Assembly: GCA_007115705.1 (NCBI GenBank) | Contig: QXEO01000553.1 | Location: 12,202,491-12,266,490, forward strand | Source of the DNA: Dactylis glomerata | Lineage: Eukaryota > Streptophyta > Magnoliopsida > Poales > Poaceae | Direction: 5' to 3' | DNA: 64,000 nt | Shown: piece by piece, positions 51,401 to 61,728 of the stretch | Layout: every line of letters begins with the position of its first letter | Position numbering within the stretch: the first letter of the stretch is position 1 | Notes under the pieces: generated by a model | Database searches by the model: none | What the model was told of the DNA's origin: nothing | What the model saw: only the letters and a program-made list of their open reading frames with translations | Program-made: the position numbers and the translations under genes

Positions 51401-52789
51401 CAATATATATAGATCCCGGGCATGGCCTTCTTCACAGACATGGGCTGTTAACACTAGCTGAAATCCAAGATCTGTACGTGGAAACTCCCGCTACAGGTCT
51501 ATCGGAGCCTATTTCATGGTAAAGTGGGCCCAACCTTTGTTTTCCATGTATATATGTCCTAAACAAACCAAAATAAAGCAAAAGATCCATCTGTGAGGCC
51601 TCGTACGGAGAAAGCTATAGGGGTAGATCTGCAAACCCCCTCGGTCTAGGGTTTCGTCGGATAAAGACCACCGGAGCATCGTTCACCGTAGAAAACTTGC
51701 ATGCATGTGTCCCTAACATATGTGTATAGGTGTGACCCAAGGTTGGTACATGCAATATATATAGGTCCCGGGCAATGCCTTCTTCAATGACATGGGCAGT
51801 TAACACTAGCTGAAATTCAGGATCTGTACGTGGAAACTCACGCTACGGGTCTATCAGAGCCTATTTCATGGTAAAGTGGGCCCAACCATTGCTTTCCATG
51901 TATATATGTCCTAAACAAACCAAAATAAAGCAAAAGATCTATCGGTGAGGCCTCGTATGGAGAAAGCTATAGGGGTAGATCTCCGACCCCCCCCCCCCCG
52001 GTCTAGGGTTTCGCCCGATAAAGACCACCGGAGCATCGTCCACCCTAGAAAACTTAAATGCATGTGTCCCTAACATATGTGTGTAGGTGTGACCCAAGGT
52101 TGGTACAGGCAATATATATAGGTCCCGGGCACTGCGTTCTTCACTGACATGGGCAGTTAACACTAGCTGAAATCCAGGATCTATACGTGGAAACTCCCGC
52201 TACGGGTCTATCGGAGCCTATTTCATGGTAAACTGGGCCCAACCATTGCTTTCCATATATTTATGTCCTAAACAAACCAAAATAAAGCAAAAGATCCATC
52301 GGTGAGGCCTCGTACGGAGAAAGCTATAGGGGTAGATCTCCGAACCCCCCGGTCTAGGGTTTCGCGGGATAAAGACCACCGGAGCATCGTCCACCCTAGA
52401 AAACTTGCATGCATGTGTCCCTAACATATGTGTGTAGGTGTGACCCAAGGTTGGTACATGCAATATATATAGGTCCCGGGCAAGGCCTTTTTCACATACA
52501 TGGGGTGTTAACACTAGCTGAAATCCAGGATGTGTACGTGGAAACTCCCGCTACGGGTCTATCGGAGCCTAGTTCATGGTAAAGTGGGCCCAACCATTGC
52601 TTTCCATGTATATATGTCCTAAACAAACCAAAATAAAGCAAAAGATCCATCAGTGAGGCCTCGTACGGAGAAAGCTATAGGGGTAGATCTCCGAACGCCC
52701 CCCGGTCTAGGGTTTTGCCGGATAAAGACCACCGGAGCATCGTCCACCCTAGAAAACTTGCATGCATGTGTCCCTAACATATGTGTGTA
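42500..52789. repeat. Satellite array 4, lineage-A monomers, about 29 copies
   Basis: The longest uninterrupted block. 43.4-46.2 kb is homogenised and like arrays 2-3; 47-52.7 kb is diverse and repeats the five-monomer higher-order order seen in array 1 (49503-51263 and, one monomer short, 51263-52514). C-runs reach 13 at about 51987-51999. Confidence 0.95.
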
Positions 52790-53261
52790 CCTACCATGTG
52801 TGTGCATGTGTGTTGGTGGGTTGATGGGATCCAATAGCTATAGCTCCTCGGCCGCTCTCACCTGCCTCCCACGTACATATCGCTCCTGGCTCATGACTTA
52901 GAGGTGTAAACTCGCACGTCGGTTCCACCGATGGGAACCTTGTCCTAGGAATGGCCAAACCTATGCTTACCATGTTCATATGTCCTAACTAAAGCTAAAG
53001 GAACACACTACCCCACCTTAGTGCCGCCCTCCGGAGAAATCTAGGGGGTAGACCGCGCGGGTGCTGCTGGCTAGGGTTTCGCCCCAGATCGGGCTTCGGG
53101 GGCCCACATGCAACCCAGAGCAAGCATGCGAACCTAACATGTGTGTGCATGTGTGTTGGTGGGTTGATGGGATCCAATAGCTATAGCTCCCTCACCGCTC
53201 TCACCTGCCTCCCACGTACATATCGTTCCCGGCTCATGACTTAGAGGTGTAAACTCCCCCC
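52790..53261. repeat. Lineage-B insert between arrays 4 and 5
   Basis: About 1.3 B units sharing the private variants of 42031-42499 at a constant offset of 10,758 bp; only scattered substitutions separate them. Confidence 0.9.
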
Positions 53262-55107
53262 CCGGTCTAGGGTTTCACCGGATAAAGAGCACCAGAGCAT
53301 CGTCCACCCTAGAAAACTTGCATGCATGTGTCCCTAACATATGTGTGTAGGTGTGACCCAAGGTTGGTACATGCAATATATATAGGTCCCGAGCATGGCC
53401 TTCTTCACAGACATGGGCTGTTAACACTAGCTTAAATCTAGGATCTGTACGTAGAAACTCCCGCTACGGGTCTATCGGAGCCTATTTCATAGTAAAGTGG
53501 GCCCAACCTTTTTTTCCATGTATATATGTCCTAAACAAACCAAAATAAAGCAAAAGATCCATCGGTGAGGCCTCGTACGGAGAAAGCTATAGGGGTAGAT
53601 CTGCAACCCCCCCCCCCCCCGGTCTAGGGTTTCGCCGGATAAAGACCACCGGAGCATCATCCACCGTAGAAAACTTGCATGCATGTATCCCTAACATATG
53701 TGTATAGGTGTGACCCAAGGTTGGTACATGCAATATATATAGGTCCCGGGCATGGCCTTCTTCACTGACATGGGCAGTTAACACTAGCTAAAATCCACGA
53801 TCTGTACGTGGAAACACCCGCTACGGGTCTATCGGAGCCTATTTCATGGTAAAGTGGGCCCAACCTTTGTTTTCCATGTATATATGTCCTAAACAAACCA
53901 AAAATAAAGCAAAAGACCCATCAGTGAGGCCTCGTACAGAGAAAGCTATAGGGGTAGATCTTCGACCGCCCCCCCCGGTCTAGGGTTTCGCCGGATAAAG
54001 ACCACCGGAGCATCGTCCACCCTAGAAAACTTGCATGCATGTGTCCCTAACATACGTGTATAGGTGTGACCCAAGGTTGGTACATGCAATATATATAGGT
54101 CCCGGGCAAGGCCTTCTTCACATACATGGGGTGTTAACACTAGCTGAAATCCAGGATCTTAACGTGGAAACTCCCGCTACAGGTCTATCGAAGCCTATTT
54201 CATGGTAAAGTGGGCCCAACCATTGCTTTCCATGTATATATGTCCTAAACAAACCAAATGATCTATCGGTGAGGCCTCGTACGGAGAAAGCTATAGGGGT
54301 AGATCTCCGAACCCCCGGGTCTAGGGTTTCAACGGATAAAGACCACCAGAGCATCGTCCACCCTAGAAAACTTGCATGCATGTGTCCCTAACATATGTGT
54401 ATAGGTGTGACCCAAGGTTGGTACATGCAATATATATAGGTCCCGGGCATGGCCTTCTTCACAGACATGGGCTGTTAACACTAGCTGAAATCCAGGATCT
54501 GTACGTGGAAACTCCCGCTACGGGTCTATCGAAGCCTATTTCATGGTAAAGTGGGCCCAACCATTGCTTTCCATGTATATATGTCCTAAACAAACCAAAA
54601 TAAAGCAAAAGATCTATCGGTGAGGCCTCGTACGGAGAAAGCTATAGGGGTAGATCTCCGAACCCCCCGGTCTAGGGTTTCGCCGGATAAAGACCACAGG
54701 AGCATCGTCCACCCTAGAAAACTTGCATGCATGTGTCCCTAACATATGTGTGTAGGTGTGACCCAAGGTTGGTATATGCAATATATATAGGTCCCAGGCA
54801 AGGCCTTCTTCACATACATGGGGTGTTAACACTAGCTGAAATCCAGGATCTATACGTGGAAACTCCCGCTACGGGTCTATCGGAGCCTATTTCATGGTAA
54901 AGTGGGCCCAACAATTGCTTTCCATGTATATATGTCGTAAACAAACAAAAAGAAAGCAAAAGATCCATCGGTGAGGCCTCGTACGGAGAAAGCTATAGGG
55001 GTAGATCTCCGAACTCCCCCCGGTCTAGGGTTTCGCCGGATAAAGACCACCGGAGCATCGTCCACCCTAGAAAACTTGCATGCATGTGTCCCTAACATAT
55101 GTGTGTA
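53262..55107. repeat. Satellite array 5, diverged lineage-A monomers, about 5 copies
   Basis: Diverged A monomers, one with the longest C-run seen (14 C at 53607-53620) and one with a shortened spacer near 54250. It joins lineage B at GTGTGTACCTAACATG. Confidence 0.93.
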
Positions 55108-55770
55108 CCTAACATGTGTGTGCATGTGTGTTGGTGGGTTGATGGGATCCAATAGCTATAGCTCCCCGGCCGCTCTCACCTGCCTCCCACGTACATATCG
55201 CTCCCAGCTCATGACTTAGAGGTGTAAACTCCCACGTCGGTTCCACCGAGGGGAACCTTGTCCTAGGAATGGCCAAACCTATGCTTACCATGTTCATATG
55301 TCCTAAGTAAAGCTAAAGGAACACACTACCCCACCTTAGTGCCGTCCTCCGAAGAAATCTAGGGGGGTAGACCGCGCGGGTGCTGCTGGCTAGGGTTTCA
55401 CCCCAGATCGGTCTTCGGGGGCCCGCATGCAACCCAGAGCATGCATGCGGACCTAACATGTGTGTGCATGTGTATTGGTGGGTTGATGGGATCCAATAGC
55501 TATAGCTCCCCGGCCGCTCTCACCTGCCTCCCACGTACATATCGTTCCCGGCTCATGACTTAGAGGTGTAAACTCCCACGTCGGTTCCACCGAGGGGAAC
55601 CTTGTCCTAGGAATGGCCAAACCTATGCTTACCATGTTCATATGTCCTAACTAAAGCTAAAGGAACACACTACCCCACCTTAGTGCCGCCCTCCGGAGAA
55701 ATCTAGGGGGGTAGACCGCGCGGGTGCTGCTTGCTAGGGTTTCACCCCAGATCGGGCTTTGGGGGCCCAG
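55108..55770. repeat. Lineage-B monomers at the right edge, about 1.9 copies
   Basis: Two consecutive B units (55108-about 55450 and about 55450-55770); GTTGATGGGATCCAATAGC recurs about 344 bp apart. The second unit is cut at GGGGGCCCAG, where unrelated AT-rich transposon sequence begins. Confidence 0.88.
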
Positions 55771-56138
55771 AAAACATAAATGCCTTAAAAATATAATTAT
55801 ACTATAATAATACAAAAATAATCAATTAAAATAATATGCATATTAATAAACGATTTTTGAAAAAAAATAGGCTGAGCCGACGGCATGCCGTCGGGTCAGA
55901 CCCCTACAGGATGACGCCGTTGGGCGGGCCGAACGGCTGGTTAACGGTGAGGGCCTGACCCGACGGCCCAGCCCGTACCGACGGTATGCCATCGGGCCAG
56001 CTTGGGCTACGCCGACGGGATTTCTAGCCCAACGGCCCGTTCGCTGGGCTTCCATGGGGAGGGGCTACGCCGACGGCCCCGATATTTGGCCGTCGGCGTA
56101 GCTCCTGGCCGTAGGCACAAACACTCTTTCCTGTAGTG
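55771..56138. repeat. Right terminus and subterminal repeats of CACTA
   Basis: An AT-rich 100 bp is followed by CCGACGG/CCGTCGG words from 55876 (including 19 of the 20 bases of the palindrome seen at 20445) to about 56097, ending CTGTAGTG. This is the 5' end relative to both transposase genes, so the element's promoter would be expected here or near TNP2, with the satellite in between. Confidence 0.88.
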
Positions 56139-56141
56139 TCT
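56139..56141. repeat. Right target-site duplication of CACTA element (TCT)
   Basis: TCT follows CTGTAGTG and equals the left copy at 12116-12118. Confidence 0.9.
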
Positions 56142-56889
56142 ATAGACAACATTTTTGGTGTTTTTCTTGGATTTATCAGCCTCGGTATTCAGCTTGGCTA
56201 AAATCTGTGTCGTTTTCCTTGACAATTCAACATATAGCTAGCCATGTCAGAATACAGGCTCGGAAAGGTAAATGCCGACGTGTGGTATGGTCTGACATGT
56301 GCCTTGTTAATGATCATTGCAAAACTCAGATGGATGGGAAACTGTTTTCTCTTGAGTTTGTAATATCAACCAAAGCAGGTCGATCCATTACACCTGATAC
56401 AGTTTTCAATGGAAAATGTTAAATCTTTTGCAGGGAAGTATACATAAAGCTTTACACATAAATTTTGTAGTATTTAATTAAGTCTATGGTATGCTACAGG
56501 CTAGTCCTTACTGTTTCTAATCCAAGGTCTTCTCATAAACTGGAAAGCACAGTTTGATTCATAGTTAAATATGTCTTGACATATCTTATGGCTAGCTGTT
56601 TCATACGGGTTTAAAGGAAGGAGATGTGGACACCAGAATTGCAAGATTTTCAGTCAGAGGATATACCTTCAGTTGAAGTGGAAATCTGTGATCTTTTATT
56701 GGTGACATCTTGAAGAGCAGCATGTACATGACTCGGAGCTCTAGGATCTATAAACCAGTGAAATCGATCTCTAAGCCAGGAAACTGTAGTGGTATTGCCG
56801 ACATGAGTTTTTCGATTCGTAGCGAATTTTCTGGCCAAATTGAGTTGTAGAGAAGAAAACCTGAATTTTCGGTTTGATGTGACGTTGTC
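56142..56889. other. No supported gene
   Basis: Ordinary mixed-composition sequence between the CACTA end and the solo LTR. The longest frames are under 100 aa and not recognisable. Confidence 0.45.
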
Positions 56890-57067
56890 TGTGACATCCT
56901 GGCCAGGGCTTAATAGGATTGATAGGATACTCATATCAACAAGGTATACCTTCTTTTCCGGAAGCTCATCTCAAAAGAACTCCAAGTTAAGCGTGCTTGG
57001 CTTGGAGCGATTTGAGGATGGGTGACCGACCGCGAAGGCCCGTCCACAGGGTGGTCGGGGTGTTACA
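56890..57067 (+). mobile_element. Solo LTR with 5S rRNA-like segment (Cassandra-like TRIM)
   Basis: A 178-bp unit starts TGTGACATCC and ends GGGGTGTTACA, proper TG...CA LTR ends. Flanks TTGTC and ATGTC share four of five bases. Positions about 56976-57037 resemble the 3' half of plant 5S rRNA: AACTCCAAGTTAAGCGTGCT and AGGATGGGTGACC, which cover the Pol III internal-promoter part. Cassandra TRIM retrotransposons are known to carry 5S rRNA in their LTRs. No primer binding site follows, and no second LTR was seen, so it is a solo LTR. Confidence 0.75.
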
Positions 57068-57609
57068 ATGTCCTGGGGCATAGCGCTCATGGCTGTTTCG
57101 ACATGTTGGCGCTGGGCGTGGATGTGACGGCCTGCGTTGTGGGCGCCGATCTGATGGCCGCCGCTTGGGATTGGATGTGCTCGCATGCGTCTTTACCGTG
57201 GTCACCGCCCAGAGGCACCCGACGGGTGGAGGCATGGAGTGGCGGAGCCGCGGAGGTAGCCCGACGCTGGTCGTGTGCCTGACTACCTGGGATGAAGAGA
57301 TATGAGGAAATAAAGAGGCGGTAGTTACAGGATTTTTTGTTTTACTTGATTACGGGATTCCTTTTTTGAGTTGATTACGGGCTTCCTGGATGAGAGAGAA
57401 GGTGGGTGTTATGGAGGCGCGTAATTTAGGCGTGGAGATTAGGCGTGGGGTGGGGAGAACAAAGAAATCGGATCTATTAGATTAACATGAATAGACCGCT
57501 GAGATTCTTTTTGGATGTTGCTACATAACGAGCGCTCGTTAGCAAAACAATTCCAACGAGCGTGCATGCGGGTGAGAAATGCCTAATTTAGATGCTAATT
57601 AGAAGCAAA
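57068..57609. other. No supported gene
   Basis: A GC-rich first part has an 86-aa frame that begins inside the solo LTR and matches nothing known. The rest is purine-rich and then AT-rich, leading to the long inverted repeat. Confidence 0.4.
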
Positions 57610-58763
57610 CTGCATGCATGCAAGTACCACCAAAATTGCTGATGTCATCAACATTTAATGCAAGAACCAAATATTTAAAAAGATTTATAGGCCGAACCAT
57701 TTATCTGATTTACAATCTGTTTTCACCGTTAGGTTACTCGCAACGAGATCTTCGAAACTAGATCCCATGTTGGTATGTTCTGAGGACTTTTTTCGGATCC
57801 AAAAGTTATCCACCCCTAATACAAGAGTTATCCAACCGCACTACTTAAGTTATCCACCCTGTAACATATAAGTTACCCACCATATAAAACAGTCCCGGTG
57901 AAGTTATTTTCATGAAGACAAAAAATTGTACACACATAATAAAATTTCTATAAATTGAAGCACTAGTCTACCCGTTCGGCTTCATCGTCAATCACCGCTC
58001 TTGCAATGTACGGGCGACTCAGCCTCCGAAGTTTACCACGTCAAACATCAAGCATAATTTTTTTTAAACATTGTATCTAAACTTCTTTTGCATATGACAT
58101 ATAAATTGGAGTCTTACATCCCACCCATCCCCACCACCCTAAGTTATATTGAACAAACATAATGCGCAACAAATAATCTAGCATCTCGACTTCATCACCC
58201 ATCGCCGCTACCGCGGCGTACGGGTGACAAAGTCTCGAAGGGTGATAGGGTACCAAGGCTTCATCGCTCGTCCACGCTATCGCGTCGACGGTGACAAAGT
58301 CTCGGTACACTAACACCTAGGCTACCGCATCCAAACTGAATAAGTCTTGCTTATATTTAATTAACTAAAATAGGGGTAACCAAGGTTTCATAAAGAACAA
58401 GATTACAAAAGTTATCTACCCATATGAAAATGAAGTAGTCACAAGTGGGTATCTTACATGCAAAAGAGCTTTCGCACATCCTATCATAGGGGTGGATAAT
58501 TATATATTATTTGAGTGGGTAACTTATATGCTATAGCATGGATAACTATTGTGTTAGAGGTGGATAACATTTAGGTCGAAAAAAATTCGTCGAAACATAT
58601 CAATATGGGATCTAGTTTTGATGATCTCGTCGAGACTAGTCCATCGGTAAAAACGGATTTTCGATCGGATAAACGATTTGAGCTACAAAACATTTTGAAT
58701 ATCCAGATTTTACATATAATGCGGATGACATCAGCAGTCTCGGTTTATAGTGCATGCATGCAG
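57610..58763. mobile_element. Long inverted-repeat element, superfamily unassigned
   Basis: The left arm (about 57610-57882) and the right arm (about 58514-58763) are imperfect inverse copies. Matching words include CTGCATGCATGC at both outer ends, CTGATGTCATC, AACTAGATCCCAT, AAGTTATCCACC-like and ATATAAGTTACCCAC. The 630-bp centre has about three degenerate direct repeats of CTTCATCGCCCATCACCGCT-like sequence. No transposase is encoded, so this is a MITE or a foldback element. It may extend further on either side (for example to the GAGATA run near 59020). Confidence 0.7.
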
Positions 58764-61728
58764 ATTAGGAAGGAGAGGAGGGAATCCTGCATGCGGTGAT
58801 TGTGGTGAGATGGGAAAGCAATTAAGATGGGTGTGAATGCAATTAAGGTGGAATATAAATACAATTAGGGGATTTAAATTGGACGGCTTGTTTTTAATCA
58901 AAAGGCCAAGATTTGCTTGTTGGCTAAGACTATTTTTTAAGGCGCCCCGAAAATAGATTTCTCCTTCTTTTTTCCTGCTAAATTTATGCATTTATAAGTA
59001 GTAGAGATAGAGATAGAGATGCAGTTCATGATCATCCCTTCACCCTTCTTCTCTCAACCTGATACATAGGGCCCACAAAAAGTCCACTCAAGCAAAATCC
59101 CCTCGCTCCCAACGACCAAGACCAGCCTCAAAAGAAAAGAAAATAGGCATCGTCCGGTCTCCCTGGATCCTCCAATCGCCCTTCTCCTACCTGCTTGGCC
59201 GCCTCCCACCCCCAATCAGCCTCTCCTACCGTCTGGAGTGCTCCATCGTCGTTGACAGCGGTTCAAATTTCAAATTGAAGCTTTTCACCATGCTGTCGCA
59301 TGGCCTGATTCCTCTCGCTCCCTCTTTTTTTTTGAAATTTTGTAGCCACCGAAATTGCACGGACGCCGCGAGCGCTGCCGGTGAACCGCTCGCCGGTCTC
59401 GCTACTGGCGCACTTGCTCGCCGGAACCGCGGAGGCTGCACTTGCTGTCGGGCCACTCGCTCCCCATATGCAGGACAATGTGGAGGTCGTGCCCTCTGCC
59501 AGCTTGGTCGCCCTCTGTCAATGGGATAGCCTGAAGGCCACACCCCTGCTGACGAGCCCGCTCTCTGGCGCCGTACCGTGGGTAGCTCGCTATGGGGCTG
59601 CACCGCTCCGACGAACAAGTGAGTGGTCTGTTGCGCTTTGCCCCCCTTCTCCGCCTATCCACTCTACTTCTATGACTTCCTATACATCTCGAAAAGGTGA
59701 CTATGTCTAAATCCCACTCCATGTCGCGTGTGAAATCATTATTTTGATTTTTCTATGCAATGGCAACTAATTAGGAGTGATGGAGGTCTTACCGAATCAA
59801 CAGTTCAACACTGAAGCACGAATATTATATGGCAGTACACCTCTTTTTTTTTAAGGAAGAAGCCTATATCTCAATGGCGTTTCCCATGTTTCTCTCCGTT
59901 CAGCAGGGCACTGATTGGTCTCAGGTCAATCGGACATAGCTGAGATTTGTTTTGTAAACTGAAGTCCATCGCTGAGTTTATTTTGTAAATTAAGTTTTAC
60001 TTCTTTGGCGGTGAACTGAACTGGTGCGCACATATCGCGGCAGCAAGCCTCGGCATCGATACTCTCGTTGGATTAAGCTGGTCGATGGACTAAAAAAAAC
60101 TGATCTGATGATCATCGATTATAATCCGACGCGTGCTACTGTGAAGCCCGGGATGGAAGTATGATTCGTCCGCCCATTGATGTGCGGTGCGTAACCAGTA
60201 ACCTGTGGGTTTGCCTATTTTTTTCTTTGTAGTTTGATATGTATAGTTTTACCCAGTTGCTAAAAAGCGCTCGGATGCTGTGTGGCAAACCGAGCATCCG
60301 GCTGTGGACCGTCAGATTTGACGCTGACGATACAGATCGCGCGAGCAGGGTTGGTTCCTTCCCGACATAAAAACCCCTGGCCCGACTGTTTTCCACCTGA
60401 GCTTGTTGACGTGTCGACCAGGTGTTTCTCCCCTTTCCCCATTCCGTTTCATTCCCGTCAAATTAGATAGGGTTTCTCCGGCGATTCCATCGGCGGTGGA
60501 TGTTGATGTGCTCTGGGGCTGCGCGAGCTCGTCGGCGTCGACCTCGTCGTTGGAGATCTAGTTGCACGGAATTGCAGCTTGATCTTTGGCGGAGATCGAG
60601 GATGCGGGACGGCGTCGAGCTCTGGAGATCTAGCTGCACGGGAGTGTCGCCTGCTCGTCGGCGGGGAGCGAGCCCGCGGGAGGGCGACGATCTCTGCGCC
60701 GGAGAGAGAGTCGTACGTGAGTGCAATTTGGTCGTCGGGGGGAGCTAGCTCCCGGAGCCGCATCAGCGGCAGCTGTGGAAAGCGCGACAGGGATACGGAA
60801 GAGGACGTGTACCGGTGTACGTGGACAACCTCCACTCCCACAAGCTGTACCTCACCGAGGTGGGTTTCCTTCAAGTCTCCACGGTCTGCCTCTGCTCGGT
60901 TCGTGTGGTCTGGACCTGAATTTGGGCGGGGGAAAGGTCCGCCCCTTTCAGATTCTGAGCGGTTTCTCGCTTCCATGAACACGAACAGAGGGAGTACCTC
61001 CTTGATCCGTGATTCTTCCAATAGGAAATCCTTGGTTTGTTAATTAGTGATATCTAAATCTGCTTGTTTTCCATTGTTTGCGTGCTACCCACTTGTTTCC
61101 CTTTTCTGTATCTTGCTTTGTATTCAACAGTCTGCCTATTACTTCCTGAATAGTACGTACTCTGTATTGCTCTATCAGCTGACCATTGGGTGTGCTACTA
61201 CAGATAATGGTGTCTAGCCTAAATGGGTTGTCTGTTGGAGATTACTTGCTGACAATATCATGGAGTCCCCTGCCAGGTTAGAGAGCCACTCTTGCGTCAG
61301 GTTTGCGTGCTCTGATTATGTGCACAACTGTGGGAGTTTGCAAATGGAGCCATGATGCATATTGTTTTTTTCTTAGGAGGAAGTATACCATATGTCATAT
61401 GCACTGGAATTCAACCTTTTTTATGTTTGTGTAGTATGCTGTTAATTAAGCTGCTTCTTGTCAGCATGTTATAGTTGGTTTCAACTTGTATAGTTTAGCT
61501 TGTTGTTCATCAGAAACATATAAGTTGCATATTGATGTTTACTTAGTTCAGTCCAAGGTTTGAAGTAAATTTTTTATGACATCATGATTTTAATAGTTGA
61601 TTCTATATGTTTTCTAGGAGTTGCTTCAGCTGTTTAGGATCATCTCATTAGCTGCGTACTGTTGTTGGGTAAGTATGTTCACTCACCATGCTTAAGTTGA
61701 TTATATTGTTCGGACTAAGTTGCTTTTG
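58764..61728. other. No supported gene; GC-rich patches
   Basis: A TAGAGATAGAGATAGAGAT microsatellite lies at about 59003-59021. GC-rich patches at 59220-59720 and 60460-61040 contain overlapping frames on both strands in several phases. Between them and up to 61728 the sequence is AT-rich. Composition resembles 5' ends of grass genes but no domain is recognised. Confidence 0.35.
60787..60858 (+). other. Possible exon fragment, unidentified
   Basis: One frame reads VYVDNLHSHKLYLTE at 60815-60858, is GC3-rich and is followed directly by GTGGGT, a passable splice donor. A GACAG acceptor-like site precedes it near 60789. No family was recognised and the surrounding frames are not continuous, so this is only a hint of a host exon. 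Confidence 0.2.

Larger units (their letters stand above)
12119..56138 (-). mobile_element. Giant CACTA (En/Spm) transposon, 44,020 bp
   Basis: The left end reads CACTACAGCACG and the right end reads CTGTAGTG, its inverse; both sit against TCT. Subterminal regions on both sides (12119-12540 and 55871-56110) are packed with CCGACGGC/GCCGTCGG words, the usual pattern of transposase-binding repeats. Inside, on the minus strand, are the two expected CACTA genes: TNP2-like (15551-19243) and TNPA/Transposase_24-like (12759-14931). Beyond the outer 8 bp the terminal inverted repeats do not match well (right end continues GAAAGAGTG), so the left terminus may have lost bases. Most of the length is satellite-like tandem repeat placed between the 5' (right) terminus and the transposase genes. 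TNP2 is broken, so the copy is probably non-autonomous. Confidence 0.93.

Noticed and set aside
21321..55297. Dozens of minus-strand ORFs of 60-185 aa starting MLTPHVCEEG or MHASFLGWT
   Set aside because: They recur once per monomer because the repeat is tandem. Stops interrupt each unit, 352-bp monomers break the frame, and no family is recognised. They reflect repeat sequence, not genes.
20562..55770. CRISPR-like or telomeric array
   Set aside because: Repeats are about 351 bp with no spacer/repeat structure, and the host is a plant. TAGGGTTT occurs once per monomer rather than in tandem, so it is a telo-box and not a telomere.
56976..57037. Functional 5S rRNA gene
   Set aside because: Only part of 5S is present and it has diverged within an LTR-like unit, so it is not a 5S gene.
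60458..61043. ORFs of 154-187 aa on both strands
   Set aside because: Overlapping frames in a GC-rich patch rich in Arg, Ser and Pro; no domain, so composition is the better explanation.
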